This document shows positions 25,722 to 34,418 of a stretch of 64,000 nucleotides of DNA, piece by piece. Each line of letters starts with the position of its first letter. Within the stretch, counting starts at the first letter, position 1. This DNA comes from G963665925 sp963678925 (GTDB taxonomy: Bacteria > Bacillota > Clostridia > Peptostreptococcales > Acidaminobacteraceae), in the NCBI GenBank assembly GCA_963678925.1, contig OY787533.1:4154001-4218000 (forward strand). The letters run 5' to 3'. The notes below the pieces were generated by a model. That model did not search any database and had not been told where the DNA came from. It saw only the letters and a program-made list of their open reading frames with translations. A program made the position numbers and the translations under genes.

Positions 25722-27284
25722 ATGGTAGAGCAGGCACAATATGAAAACACAGACATCATTGCCTCAAATGAAGTCACACTCGGAAAGAGATTCACTGTTG
25801 CAGCATTGGTGGACATCGCGCGCTTTGGCTACAAGGTTCGCTTTGCCCCTGAATATGAAAGCCGAGTGAGGGCGTCAAGAGACTTAGTCGAAAAATGGAT
25901 TGACGAAGGACGGGTCATGTACGGAATTACCACCGGATTTGGCGCCTTGAGCACACAGCTTATATCAAAAGAAGAAACAGAAAGACTACAAAAGAATATT
26001 ATACTCTCACATTCCACCTCAGTAGGTCAACCTCTTAAAGTGGAGCAGGTCAGGGCAATAATGGTCTGCATGCTTCAGAGTATGGGCCAAGGCTACAGCG
26101 GCGTCCGACTTGCATTGCTGGAGAAGATACGTGACTTTCTAAATGAGGGAATTACGCCGTACGCACCCGGAAACGGCTCGGTAGGCTATCTGTCAGTGGA
26201 AGGGCATATCGGAAGAGCCCTCATTGGACAGGGCAAGGTCTACTATGATGGCAAGGTAGAGGAAACAGCGCCACTTCTTGAACGTCTGGGAATTGAACCC
26301 CTTGTTCTTGCAGCAAAGGAAGGACTGGCACTCATTTCAGGGACGACAAGTCCAACAGGGCTTGCAGCGCTGACCATACACGATATGCTTCAGGCATCCA
26401 GATCTGCAGATGTCATTGGGGCAATGTGTCTGGAAGTGACCAAGGGGACTTTAAGAGCCTTCGATGAACGCCTGATGGAGACCAAGCCCTACCGTGAGCA
26501 GAAGGCGGTTGCTGGAAATGTACGACGCGTGCTTCAGGGGTCTGAAATTGCAGAAAAGCATATGGATTACAGACTCCAGGATGCCCTTTCCATACGTGCG
26601 ATTCCTCAGCTTCACGGGGCTGCGAGAAGGACACTGACAAATGCACTCGAGGTTATCGAGGAAGAGTTGAACTATTGTGGTGACAATCCAATAATTTGGC
26701 CGGATGATACGGGTGGCGCGGCGCTTTCGGGCTGCCAATGCGATGCCTCTTATGTGGGCCTCGCAATGGATTCATCCTGCATGGCGGCAACGATGATTGC
26801 AAAAATGTCTGAACGCAGGAATTACCGGATGACGACATCAACCCATTCTGAAATGCCTTGGTTTCTCATTCGAAATCCGGGCGTAAACTCAGGGCTTATG
26901 ATTCCACAGTATACACAGGCAGGTCTGCTCGGTGAGATGAAAATTCTCAGTACATCAGCCGTAATAGACAGCATTCCAACTTGTGGGGGTCAGGAAGATT
27001 ATGTTTCCATGGGATACAATGCATCGAAAAAGGCCTATAAGGTCGCGGACAAGCTTGAGTACATTCTGGCCATTGAGCTCCTGTCTGCCTATCAGGCACA
27101 CCAGTTCATTGAAGATTTGTCTCCGAGTCCGGCTGTACAGGCGGTACTCAATGAGATTTCAAGAAAAGTGCCCCTTATTGAAGAGGATGTATATGTACAG
27201 GCGTACATTGTGGCGCTTAAAGAACTCATACATGAAGGTCGTCTGCTTGAAACTGTAGAAACTGAAATTGGAACCTTGGAGTGA
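25722..27284 (+). CDS. MIO-less histidine ammonia-lyase homologue, probable ergothionase-type lyase
   Basis: This 520-residue member of the aromatic amino acid lyase family has YGITTGFG from Y67, SHSTSVGQPL, QDALSIRAIPQLHGA and CGDNPII. In active HAL and PAL, GSVG is followed by Ala-Ser-Gly, which cyclises to the MIO cofactor. Here G155 is followed directly by YLSVEGH (156-162), and the three residues are missing with the flanking alignment intact. The protein therefore cannot form MIO. Ergothionase, which eliminates trimethylamine from ergothioneine, is to my knowledge a MIO-independent member of this family, and a betaine transporter lies next door. Hercynine or another betaine remains possible. 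ATG 25722 follows GGAGG. Confidence 0.85.
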   Translation: MVEQAQYENTDIIASNEVTLGKRFTVAALVDIARFGYKVRFAPEYESRVRASRDLVEKWIDEGRVMYGITTGFGALSTQLISKEETERLQKNIILSHSTSVGQPLKVEQVRAIMVCMLQSMGQGYSGVRLALLEKIRDFLNEGITPYAPGNGSVGYLSVEGHIGRALIGQGKVYYDGKVEETAPLLERLGIEPLVLAAKEGLALISGTTSPTGLAALTIHDMLQASRSADVIGAMCLEVTKGTLRAFDERLMETKPYREQKAVAGNVRRVLQGSEIAEKHMDYRLQDALSIRAIPQLHGAARRTLTNALEVIEEELNYCGDNPIIWPDDTGGAALSGCQCDASYVGLAMDSSCMAATMIAKMSERRNYRMTTSTHSEMPWFLIRNPGVNSGLMIPQYTQAGLLGEMKILSTSAVIDSIPTCGGQEDYVSMGYNASKKAYKVADKLEYILAIELLSAYQAHQFIEDLSPSPAVQAVLNEISRKVPLIEEDVYVQAYIVALKELIHEGRLLETVETEIGTLE

Positions 27285-27288
27285 TTAG

Positions 27289-27522
27289 ATGAAACTGGAT
27301 CTGCTTAGAATATTCTTCAGTCCACCGAAAAGTGTGTATGAACGTGTTGTTCTGTTCATAATGCTGTCTATCAGCTTTTGCATATTTTTCACACCCTTCA
27401 GATTTTCCGAGATAAACCCTCTGCAAGCTGGATTGTATGCCCTCTTTCCATCGGTGTCCATATCGTGGGGATGGATTGTGGCAATGCGGTATATGTTCCG
27501 TAGGGGAGAGTTTCTTATTTAA
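27289..27522 (+). CDS. Small membrane protein cotranscribed with the lyase
   Basis: This 77-residue protein has two hydrophobic stretches (about 19-35, VVLFIMLSISFCIFF, and 46-64) and a basic C-terminus. ATG 27289 lies four bases after the lyase stop, with TTGGAG upstream, so it belongs to the same operon. I do not recognise the family. Its size and place suggest an accessory subunit for the BCCT transporter or a membrane tether, by inference only. A strong terminator follows. Confidence 0.65.
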   Translation: MKLDLLRIFFSPPKSVYERVVLFIMLSISFCIFFTPFRFSEINPLQAGLYALFPSVSISWGWIVAMRYMFRRGEFLI

Positions 27523-27581
27523 ATGAAAAAGCCCTATCAGCGCAGCTCAAAATATTCAACAATCTTATGAGACTGCACTTC

Positions 27582-27620
27582 AAAAGGCGGTTGCATCCAG
27601 TATGCAACCGCCTTTTCCAT
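27582..27620. terminator. Strong bidirectional terminator
   Basis: AAAAGGCGGTTGCAT (27582-27596) pairs perfectly with ATGCAACCGCCTTTT (27602-27616) around a five-base loop. It ends the BCCT/lyase operon and the convergent GGDEF gene. Confidence 0.92.
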
Positions 27621-27631
27621 TTTAAGAAGAT

Positions 27632-29365
27632 TCAATAGACAATCTTATTTTTTCCGGTATTTTTTGCCTCATACATGAGGGCATCCACTTCACTCAGAAT
27701 AATGTCGGGTTGTGCCTCGTAGCCCTGCATAAGACCAATGCTCAGCGTGGTGGTAATCGCTTCATCCCACTCCAGGGTTTCCACGTTTGTGAGAATGCGC
27801 TGTGCAATTTCTCTAGCCGACTGAAGCTCTACCTCCCTTAGGATGATGAGAAATTCCTCACCGCCGTAACGGCCAACATAGTCATTTGGTCTTACTGAGC
27901 TTTTTATGGCTTGTGCAATGCGTATCAGAACCTTGTCCCCCATGGTGTGACCGTATGTGTCATTGATGCTTTTGAAATTATCGACATCGGTTAAGATCAC
28001 ACACATGTTTTCATTCAGATTCTCTTCCAGGAGAGTAATGATGTGGTTCCTGTTATAAATACTGGTCATATGGTCTGTGATCGATTCAATATAGAGCTTC
28101 TTCTTCATGCGTTCCTTTAGAGTGTTGGTACGTAATAGAACAAGTAAAATAGCAAGAAGTATGACAATGAGGACGGCACTTGTTTTAAGATATTTTTCCT
28201 GTAGTGCGATGGTATTTTCTTTGACCTCCTTGAGCTCGGACTTGAGCTGGAGTTCTTCCTCAAGCTCCCGTGTTTCGTAGTCAAAGAGAGCACTGATGTT
28301 GTCGGAGTATTCCATATCAGAAAGAGAATCCAGGTCATTTTCCATGTACATGAGAAAGTGCTTTGCGGCGTTTTCATAATCCTTCAGGCCATAGTAGGCG
28401 TAGGCGTAAAGGCTACACAGATTGTACTCATAGCGTACTTCACCTTCAGTACCGCCAATGAGCAAATCCTTATCCTTGGCACGGTTGAGGTAGAGAATGG
28501 CTGTATTATACTGCTCAATCTGTATTTGTGTATCGGCCATATGATAATAGTACTCTCTTAAAAAGAAGGTGTAGTTCTGGAGCGGTTTGACATCTATGCC
28601 GATGAGCTTGTCATAGGCTTCGAGGTGGCGTCCCAAGGCATCCAGTGTTTCAGCTATTCTTACAAGCATGTAGTCCGAATAAGGGAGAAGGAGATTTTTA
28701 TCAGATTCAAGGGCAAAGTCATAGGCTTTTTTATAATAATCAAGCGCAGCTTCATAATCATCATAGCTGTAGGCAATGTCTCCTGACAGGGAATAGTATA
28801 GGGCATATCCGAAAGAATAATTCAGATTTTCACTGTGCAAGAGTATGGAATCCAAATACTTTTCTGCCATTTCGTCGCTAAAGGAAATAAAATGCGAAAA
28901 GGCCAGTACATAAAGTGATTTCACATAAAATTCATCGGGGTCGTCCTCGCTGAGCTCCTTGAGCTCCATACCGTACTCCTGAAACTGTGTGCGGCGATCA
29001 AGCAGCATGTTAAGCTCAATACATTTTTCAAGCACGCGCTTTTCATTTAGAAGGTCCCCTGAAGTGCGGACCAGTCTAAGGGCTTGGTCCAAATACGGGA
29101 GGGCACCATAATAGTCACCACTGTGAATTGTTCTAATGGCGTTGAGGTAGCTCGTAGCAAAGGCGCTGTTATCCGCAGACTTGGCTTGCTCAAGCGCGGC
29201 GTTAAAGTCATATGAATCCAGCGTACCTGCTGAAATGGCACTTTCAATTTTATCTATCCATGTATCATCTGAGTCAGCCGCATAGGACTGAACGGGGAGA
29301 AGGAATATCATACTCATAAGGAGTGCACTAATCAAGGTCAGTACAGGCTTTCGAGTTTTTCGCAT
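27632..29365 (-). CDS. TPR-containing membrane diguanylate cyclase (GGDEF)
   Basis: This 577-residue protein has a signal peptide (about 1-28, LTLISALLMSMIFLLPVQSYAA) and an extracytoplasmic helical array of TPR-like repeats to about residue 370. A membrane helix near 400-420 leads to a cytoplasmic GGDEF domain with the active GGEEF variant (GRYGGEEFLII). It should make cyclic di-GMP in response to an external signal sensed by the repeats. The start at 29365 was chosen for the AGAGGTG site on the complement and the good signal peptide; a longer in-frame reading to 29503 has no such support. It stands alone between two terminated units. Confidence 0.88.
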   Translation of the reverse strand: MRKTRKPVLTLISALLMSMIFLLPVQSYAADSDDTWIDKIESAISAGTLDSYDFNAALEQAKSADNSAFATSYLNAIRTIHSGDYYGALPYLDQALRLVRTSGDLLNEKRVLEKCIELNMLLDRRTQFQEYGMELKELSEDDPDEFYVKSLYVLAFSHFISFSDEMAEKYLDSILLHSENLNYSFGYALYYSLSGDIAYSYDDYEAALDYYKKAYDFALESDKNLLLPYSDYMLVRIAETLDALGRHLEAYDKLIGIDVKPLQNYTFFLREYYYHMADTQIQIEQYNTAILYLNRAKDKDLLIGGTEGEVRYEYNLCSLYAYAYYGLKDYENAAKHFLMYMENDLDSLSDMEYSDNISALFDYETRELEEELQLKSELKEVKENTIALQEKYLKTSAVLIVILLAILLVLLRTNTLKERMKKKLYIESITDHMTSIYNRNHIITLLEENLNENMCVILTDVDNFKSINDTYGHTMGDKVLIRIAQAIKSSVRPNDYVGRYGGEEFLIILREVELQSAREIAQRILTNVETLEWDEAITTTLSIGLMQGYEAQPDIILSEVDALMYEAKNTGKNKIVY

Positions 29366-29580
29366 AAGTTTCACCTCTTTTCTTACTGATACCCGTAAAA
29401 TGCTTTTGAGAGTCAGAAAATTTGATGAAGCAAAAGGGTGAAGCAAATCAGCATCGAATTGGTGATTATTTGCAAATATTATAATAAAACGCCAGTTATT
29501 CAAAGTATTTATAATCGTATTTGTTAAGTGTCCAATGTGGTATTATTCACCTGATTACATAAGTCAAGGAGGATGGGACT

Positions 29581-30735
29581 ATGAAAAGATTTTTAGTAAT
29601 GCTCCTGTGTCTGATGATGGTGGTTACGCTGTTTGGATGCACAGGTGGGGGAACGGATGAGGCTGAAGCGCCTCAGAAAACAGAAGAAGCTGTGGCAGAT
29701 GCAAGTGCGGATGCGGAGCCGGCGGCAGAGGCGCCTGCAGAAGAGCAAGCAACAGTTTATGAAGGAGATGGATGGTCTTCGGAAATATATACTGAAGACA
29801 TGACAGGCACAGTACTTAATCTGTATGGTGTAACTGACAAAGTACGCCCTGTTCTGGATGCTTTTGAGGCAGATACAGGTATTCGTGTTGAACATTTGAC
29901 AATGAAAAATGGAGAGATTCTTCAAAGACTGACAAACGAAGCTGACTCCGGCGTTTCAATTGCTGACCTGTGGTTTACAGGTGGTGCGGATACATTCATT
30001 GACGCTTCGCAAAATGACCTGCTCATCGCATATCAGTCACCAAGCGGTGCAGATTTAGATGACAAGATGAAGGACGCAGAAGGATACTGGCATGGAACAT
30101 CACTGACTTTGGTCAACTGGGTGGTTAACAAGGAACTGGTTGAAGAAAAGGGTCTTAAGATGCCAGAGACTTGGGACGACCTGCTGCAGGAAGGCCTGAA
30201 GGGTGAAGTTTCAATGTCAAACCCAGCATCATCGGGTACGGCATACAATGTGGTAAGTGCGGTACTTGAAACAAAAGGTCAGGAAGAGGGCTGGAAATAT
30301 CTTGACAGCCTGATTGAACAGGTTCCATACTTTACAGCACGCGGTAGTGACCCTGCTAAGAACGTTGTTGCCGGTGAAGCCATTGTAGGCATCAATGCAA
30401 GCAACGGGGACAGAGAGCTGGAAATCAACAATCCGCAAATTGCCCTTGTTTATCCAAGTGATGGCACTGGCTGGTGGCCTCAACCGGTTGCTATTGTCAA
30501 CGGAACAAAAAATGAGGACGCAGCAAAGGTATTTATTGACTGGGTACTCTCAAAACGTGGTATGAAGGTAATAGCGGACTCAAGAAATGCAGCGGTTGCG
30601 CGTACCGATGTCGAAACGCCTGAAGGTATTGTGGATATTTCCACTTTGAATCTGTTTGTGACAGACTTCCAGGCCAATGCTAAGAATCGTGAAGGGATTC
30701 TCGAAGAATGGACAAAACACGTAGAAGGCAAGTAA
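29581..30735 (+). CDS. ABC transporter substrate-binding lipoprotein (iron/AfuA-FbpA type)
   Basis: This 384-residue protein has a lipoprotein signal ending LFGC with C20 as the lipidated residue, and an acidic Ala/Glu/Pro-rich linker to about 58. A type 2 periplasmic-binding fold of the ferric iron/phosphonate group follows (VLDAFEADTGIRVEH, NPASSGTAYN, LVYPSDGTGWW). ATG 29581 follows AAGGAGGATG. It heads an operon with a fused permease and an ATPase, a complete importer. Ferric iron is the commonest substrate for this group, but spermidine-like or phosphonate substrates cannot be excluded from sequence alone. Confidence 0.88.
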   Translation: MKRFLVMLLCLMMVVTLFGCTGGGTDEAEAPQKTEEAVADASADAEPAAEAPAEEQATVYEGDGWSSEIYTEDMTGTVLNLYGVTDKVRPVLDAFEADTGIRVEHLTMKNGEILQRLTNEADSGVSIADLWFTGGADTFIDASQNDLLIAYQSPSGADLDDKMKDAEGYWHGTSLTLVNWVVNKELVEEKGLKMPETWDDLLQEGLKGEVSMSNPASSGTAYNVVSAVLETKGQEEGWKYLDSLIEQVPYFTARGSDPAKNVVAGEAIVGINASNGDRELEINNPQIALVYPSDGTGWWPQPVAIVNGTKNEDAAKVFIDWVLSKRGMKVIADSRNAAVARTDVETPEGIVDISTLNLFVTDFQANAKNREGILEEWTKHVEGK

Positions 30736-32411
30736 ACCTTAAAGAGTCGGCATTTATGTCGACTCTTCTTTACAGTTTTTTGATGCTTATAATTACATAT
30801 GGGGCATTTGCGCCGGTCCTTGCGGTCATACTTTATGGTGCAGGCAGTGAAGGGGCCCAGTCAGATAGCTATTACTTTTTGAGGGCGATTGAATATCTCA
30901 AAGACAGTCTTCTTCTGGCGGTACCCGTAACAATAACTGCGACATTCTGCGCTACGGTGCTCAGCTTCACCTTGTGGCGGCTCAAGTTTAAAGGCAGGCA
31001 GTTTGCACGGGTCATGGCCCTCGCACCGCTTTTGAATCCACCATTTGTTGGAAGCATATCCTTCATCATGCTCTTTGGAAAAAGGGGATTGATCACCCAC
31101 GATCTGCTGGGGCTTACGGTAAGTCCATTTGGCTACTGGGGTGTATTCATCATGCAGGTAATCGGGCTGACGACCTTGGGGTATCTCTTCATCAGCAGCG
31201 GTGTGAAGAGCATGCAAACCATTTATGAAGAGGCTGCACGTACCAGTGGCGCTTCTGAGTGGCATATACTGAAAACAGTGACCTTGCCTATGCTTAAGCC
31301 GGAAATAATGGGTGGTATGCTGCTCATTTTTCTTGCCTCAATGGCAGACTTTGGAACACCCTTGATCATCGGTGGTCCATTTCAGACTTTGAGTTCGGAC
31401 TTATACATTCAAATAACAGGTCTTTATGATATGAAAGGTGCATCAATTTCGGGTGCGGTTCTTCTTCTTCCATGTATTATTGCTTTCATTATGCAGAGAA
31501 GGCTCGTCAAAATGAAACGGTACTGGGGAAAAGATATTCAGAAGTATACATTGCTTTACCCAAGAACACATAAGCTGGTTCGCGCGGCGCTCATTGGCTT
31601 TTGCATTGTTTTTCAAGGTATGCTTCTTCTGAAGTATGGTTTCATTGTGATTGGTGCCTTTACTGCCAACTGGGGACACGACTACACGCTGACACTCAAG
31701 CACTTCTTCGATTTATCCAGCCGGGAATGGACGCCTTTTGTGAACAGCGTCAAGCTGTCACTGGGCGTAAGCTTCATGAGTTCTTTTCTCGGTATTCTGA
31801 GTGCCTATGTCATCCATAATGGTAAGAGGGGAAGCACAAAGGCTCTGGAACTCATAGGAACCTTACCCGCCGCGGTACCAGGAATTTTATTTGGAATTGG
31901 ATACCTTGTAACCTTCAAATATCCCCTATTTGGTGCGGGCAGATTCTATTTGAAAGATATGAAGGGCATTGTCCTTCTTGGAACAGGCATTATCATTTAT
32001 CTAATATGCATTTTCAGGTATATGAACGTGGGTCTGCGTTCTGGAATGAGCCTGCTTGAGCATCAGGATCCCAATATTGAGAACGCAGCCTATACACTGG
32101 GCTCGAGCAAACTCAGAACCCTTTATACAATCAGTGTTCCGCTGCTTACACCTGCATTTCAAATTGCCTTTGTGAAAAACTTTGCTTCTACAATGACCAC
32201 ACTGGGCGCTATAATATTTTTACTTCTGCCGCGCAACAAGGTGGCGGTACAGCAAATATTTCAGATTATAACCAGCAGCGAAATCGGTGTTGCAGCTGCA
32301 ATGTCCCTATCGCTTTCAATGCTCATGGGCGTTTTTCTACTGCTGTTTCAGCTTATTATCCATCACAGGAAAATCTTTGGACGCATAAGGAGGGGATATC
32401 ATGCAGATTGA
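30708..32411 (+). CDS. ABC transporter permease, fused two-domain (FbpB-like)
   Basis: This 567-residue membrane protein has two copies of the binding-protein-dependent permease domain. Each copy carries an EAA-type loop (YEEAARTSGASEWHILKTVTLP, around residue 185, and the second near 470: ENAAYTLGSSKLRTLYTISVP). About twelve helices are predicted. Such fused permeases pair with FbpA/FbpC-type partners. The start is uncertain: ATG 30708 overlaps the binding-protein gene by 28 bases, while ATG 30756 lies in the loop of a hairpin with AAAGAG upstream. The 3' end overlaps the ATPase gene by 11 bases. Confidence 0.9.
   Translation: MDKTRRRQVNLKESAFMSTLLYSFLMLIITYGAFAPVLAVILYGAGSEGAQSDSYYFLRAIEYLKDSLLLAVPVTITATFCATVLSFTLWRLKFKGRQFARVMALAPLLNPPFVGSISFIMLFGKRGLITHDLLGLTVSPFGYWGVFIMQVIGLTTLGYLFISSGVKSMQTIYEEAARTSGASEWHILKTVTLPMLKPEIMGGMLLIFLASMADFGTPLIIGGPFQTLSSDLYIQITGLYDMKGASISGAVLLLPCIIAFIMQRRLVKMKRYWGKDIQKYTLLYPRTHKLVRAALIGFCIVFQGMLLLKYGFIVIGAFTANWGHDYTLTLKHFFDLSSREWTPFVNSVKLSLGVSFMSSFLGILSAYVIHNGKRGSTKALELIGTLPAAVPGILFGIGYLVTFKYPLFGAGRFYLKDMKGIVLLGTGIIIYLICIFRYMNVGLRSGMSLLEHQDPNIENAAYTLGSSKLRTLYTISVPLLTPAFQIAFVKNFASTMTTLGAIIFLLLPRNKVAVQQIFQIITSSEIGVAAAMSLSLSMLMGVFLLLFQLIIHHRKIFGRIRRGYHAD
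30742..30767 (+). other. Hairpin around a candidate permease start codon
   Basis: AAGAGTCG (30742-30749) and CGACTCTT (30760-30767) form a perfect eight-base-pair stem. The ten-base loop contains an ATG at 30756-30758, and the left arm contains the weak ribosome site AAAGAG. It lies seven bases after the binding-protein stop codon. Confidence 0.55.
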
Positions 32412-33360
32412 ATGTAAAGGAATCAGCTTCAAATATGATCAGGCGGCAAATGCGCTGGAAAATTTGGAGCTCAGCATTCGTTCAGGAGAACTGATTGCCC
32501 TGCTGGGACCTTCAGGCTGCGGAAAAACGACGCTGCTTAGACTTGTTGCCGGACTCTTGCCCATGCAAGAGGGAGAACTCTATTATAACGAGCAGGAAAT
32601 ATCCTCATGGGCACCCCAGAAAAGGAACACAGCCATGGTTTTTCAAAGTTACGCTTTGTTTCCCCATCTGACTGTTTCAGAAAACATTGCCTATGGACTT
32701 AAGGCTAAGAAGTTTACGAAGTCAGAAGTGAAAAAGAGAACGGATGACTATTTGAGCAAGGTGCATTTAAAGGGGATGGCAAACCGCATGGTCCAGGAAC
32801 TGAGCGGGGGCCAGCAGCAACGTGTAGCTTTGGCAAGGGCACTTGTGCTCAAGCCGGACGTCCTTCTTTTTGATGAACCCCTCAGTAACCTTGACGAAAA
32901 GCTGCGTGTGAAAATGCGCAGGGAAATCCGTATGCTGCAGCGCGAAAGCGGCATAACCACGATATACGTAACACATGATCAGGAAGAAGCCATGGCAATA
33001 GCAGACAGAATTGTGGTTATGGATGCTGGACGAATTCAGCAAATAGGTTCGCCGCAGGAAGTCTACAGTAGCCCTAAAAACGCCTTTGTAGCCGACTTTA
33101 TGGGCATCAGCAATATGATAGATGTAAAGGGTGAGAAACGCATGTTCAGACCCGAGCATATTGCTATATCACCAAGTGGCTCTCACTCGGGAAAGGTCAA
33201 GTGGACCGAGCATCTGGGGAGCATTCAGCAGATTTGTCTGGACACGGATTTGGGAGAAATAATCGCCCACCGCTTCACAACGGAAGCTGTAGAAGACGAC
33301 TTAAAGGCAGGGGAAATTGTACATTTTGAATTGGCAGGAAACGGTATAGTGATAGAGTGA
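32401..33360 (+). CDS. ABC transporter ATP-binding protein (iron/polyamine type)
   Basis: This 319-residue ATPase powers the importer encoded upstream. Walker A GPSGCGKTT is at residues 36-44. The signature LSGGQQQR is at about 135, Walker B VLLFDEP and D-loop SNLDEKLR at about 158, and the switch histidine in TIYVTHDQEEA. The C-terminal 80 residues form a TOBE-like domain common in FbpC and PotA proteins. It begins at ATG 32401 after AAGGAGGGGAT, overlapping the permease end. It is followed after 16 bases by a small redox-type protein. Confidence 0.93.
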   Translation: MQIECKGISFKYDQAANALENLELSIRSGELIALLGPSGCGKTTLLRLVAGLLPMQEGELYYNEQEISSWAPQKRNTAMVFQSYALFPHLTVSENIAYGLKAKKFTKSEVKKRTDDYLSKVHLKGMANRMVQELSGGQQQRVALARALVLKPDVLLFDEPLSNLDEKLRVKMRREIRMLQRESGITTIYVTHDQEEAMAIADRIVVMDAGRIQQIGSPQEVYSSPKNAFVADFMGISNMIDVKGEKRMFRPEHIAISPSGSHSGKVKWTEHLGSIQQICLDTDLGEIIAHRFTTEAVEDDLKAGEIVHFELAGNGIVIE

Positions 33361-33376
33361 ATTGAAGGAGCACATA

Positions 33377-33568
33377 ATGATTGATAAGACGAAGACCCTT
33401 CTTGAGATTGTGGAGGACCATCCTGAGCGGGAGACAACCATACGTGCCTTCGATGAGAAGGCAGGAGTTTGTCTTTTATGTTCCAATCTGTTTGACAGCG
33501 TTGAAGCCATAGAGGACCAGTATGGGATTGACCTCAGCGAAATGGTAAATAAACTCAATACCCTATAG
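33377..33568 (+). CDS. Small DUF1858-like protein with CxxC motif
   Basis: This 63-residue protein has the general layout of DUF1858: a TLLEIVEDHPE start, a CLLC pair at about residues 32-35, and a closing GIDLSEMVNKLN. Proteins of this type are linked to hybrid-cluster and iron-sulfur redox proteins and are thought to bind a cluster or do thiol chemistry. ATG 33377 follows AAGGAG and lies 16 bases after the ATPase gene, so it is part of the transport operon. This fits an iron-related role for the importer, by inference. Confidence 0.72.
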   Translation: MIDKTKTLLEIVEDHPERETTIRAFDEKAGVCLLCSNLFDSVEAIEDQYGIDLSEMVNKLNTL

Positions 33569-33587
33569 GGCGGCATGACTTAAAAAG

Positions 33588-33640
33588 AAAATCCAGAAGG
33601 CTTATGTATGAGGAATACAAAGGCTTTCTGGATTTTTTTA
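33588..33640. terminator. Terminator after the ABC operon
   Basis: AAATCCAGAAGGC (from 33588) pairs, with one mismatch, with the GGCTTTCTGGATTT arm ending near 33635, and a T-run follows. It lies between convergent genes. Confidence 0.8.
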
Positions 33641-33645
33641 TGCAA

Positions 33646-34332
33646 TCAAACTTCAAACAGATAGCCTTCACCACGAATTGTAATCAGATAGCGGGGCTCA
33701 TTCTTATTGTCTTCTATTTTTTCACGAAGGCGCATGATATAGGTATTTACCGTGTTTTCCGTATAGATATCACTGTTCCAGACATCGAGGAGAATTTCTC
33801 TTCTGCTCAGTACGCGGTTGGCGTTTTCAATCAGGTATAGGAGAAGGGTGTACTCAGTTGCTGAAAGATCAATCAGCAGATCGCCCTTTGTAACCTTGTG
33901 GGAGCTTTTATTGATTGTGATCTGCCCGATCTGGATAAGATCATTTGAAGTCTGACTGTCCGCATCGTATACAGAACTCCGACGTATGTTTGATTTTACT
34001 CGGGCAACGAGTTCAAGTGGATCGAATGGCTTTGTGAGGTAGTCATCCGCGCCGATTCCCAGTCCGAGAATTTTGTCCGACTGGGCAGTTTTCGCAGTCA
34101 GAAAAATGATGGGGACCATGGAGTGCGCACGTATTTTCTTGCAAGCTTCAAAACCGTCAACTCCATTCATATTGATATCCAGTATGATCAGATCAATAGA
34201 AGAATCTGCAGAAAGTCGTATGGCATCTTCTCCGGTAAAGCCAGTGACGACGTCAATACTGTTAATGCGCATGAAGTCGGAAATCATGGAGACAATACTT
34301 TTGTCATCATCTATTATCAGTACTTTGGGCAT
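33646..34332 (-). CDS. OmpR/PhoB-family response regulator
   Basis: This 228-residue protein has a receiver domain with acidic pocket D8-D10, phosphorylation site D52 (LIILDINMNG) and the conserved lysine in YLTKPFDPLE. It ends with a winged helix DNA-binding domain (about 135-228, ending RGEGYLFEV). The first ATG at 34332 fits the family start. It is divergent from the YjiH-type gene. Four direct repeats that look like binding sites for this class lie in the 209-base gap. The only kinase nearby without its own regulator is at 36030, on the other side of the YjiH-type gene, and is the likely partner. Confidence 0.92.
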   Translation of the reverse strand: MPKVLIIDDDKSIVSMISDFMRINSIDVVTGFTGEDAIRLSADSSIDLIILDINMNGVDGFEACKKIRAHSMVPIIFLTAKTAQSDKILGLGIGADDYLTKPFDPLELVARVKSNIRRSSVYDADSQTSNDLIQIGQITINKSSHKVTKGDLLIDLSATEYTLLLYLIENANRVLSRREILLDVWNSDIYTENTVNTYIMRLREKIEDNKNEPRYLITIRGEGYLFEV

Positions 34333-34418
34333 GGCATGTCCTTTCGTAGTCTCTTTGATTTGACCGCTTTGATTTGAGTCTATTTTATCAGATATTTGAT
34401 GGTTTTTTCATGGGAATA

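Noticed and set aside
25722..27284. Annotation as ordinary histidine ammonia-lyase (hutH)
   Set aside because: The Ala-Ser-Gly triad that forms the MIO cofactor is absent, so normal histidase chemistry is unlikely.
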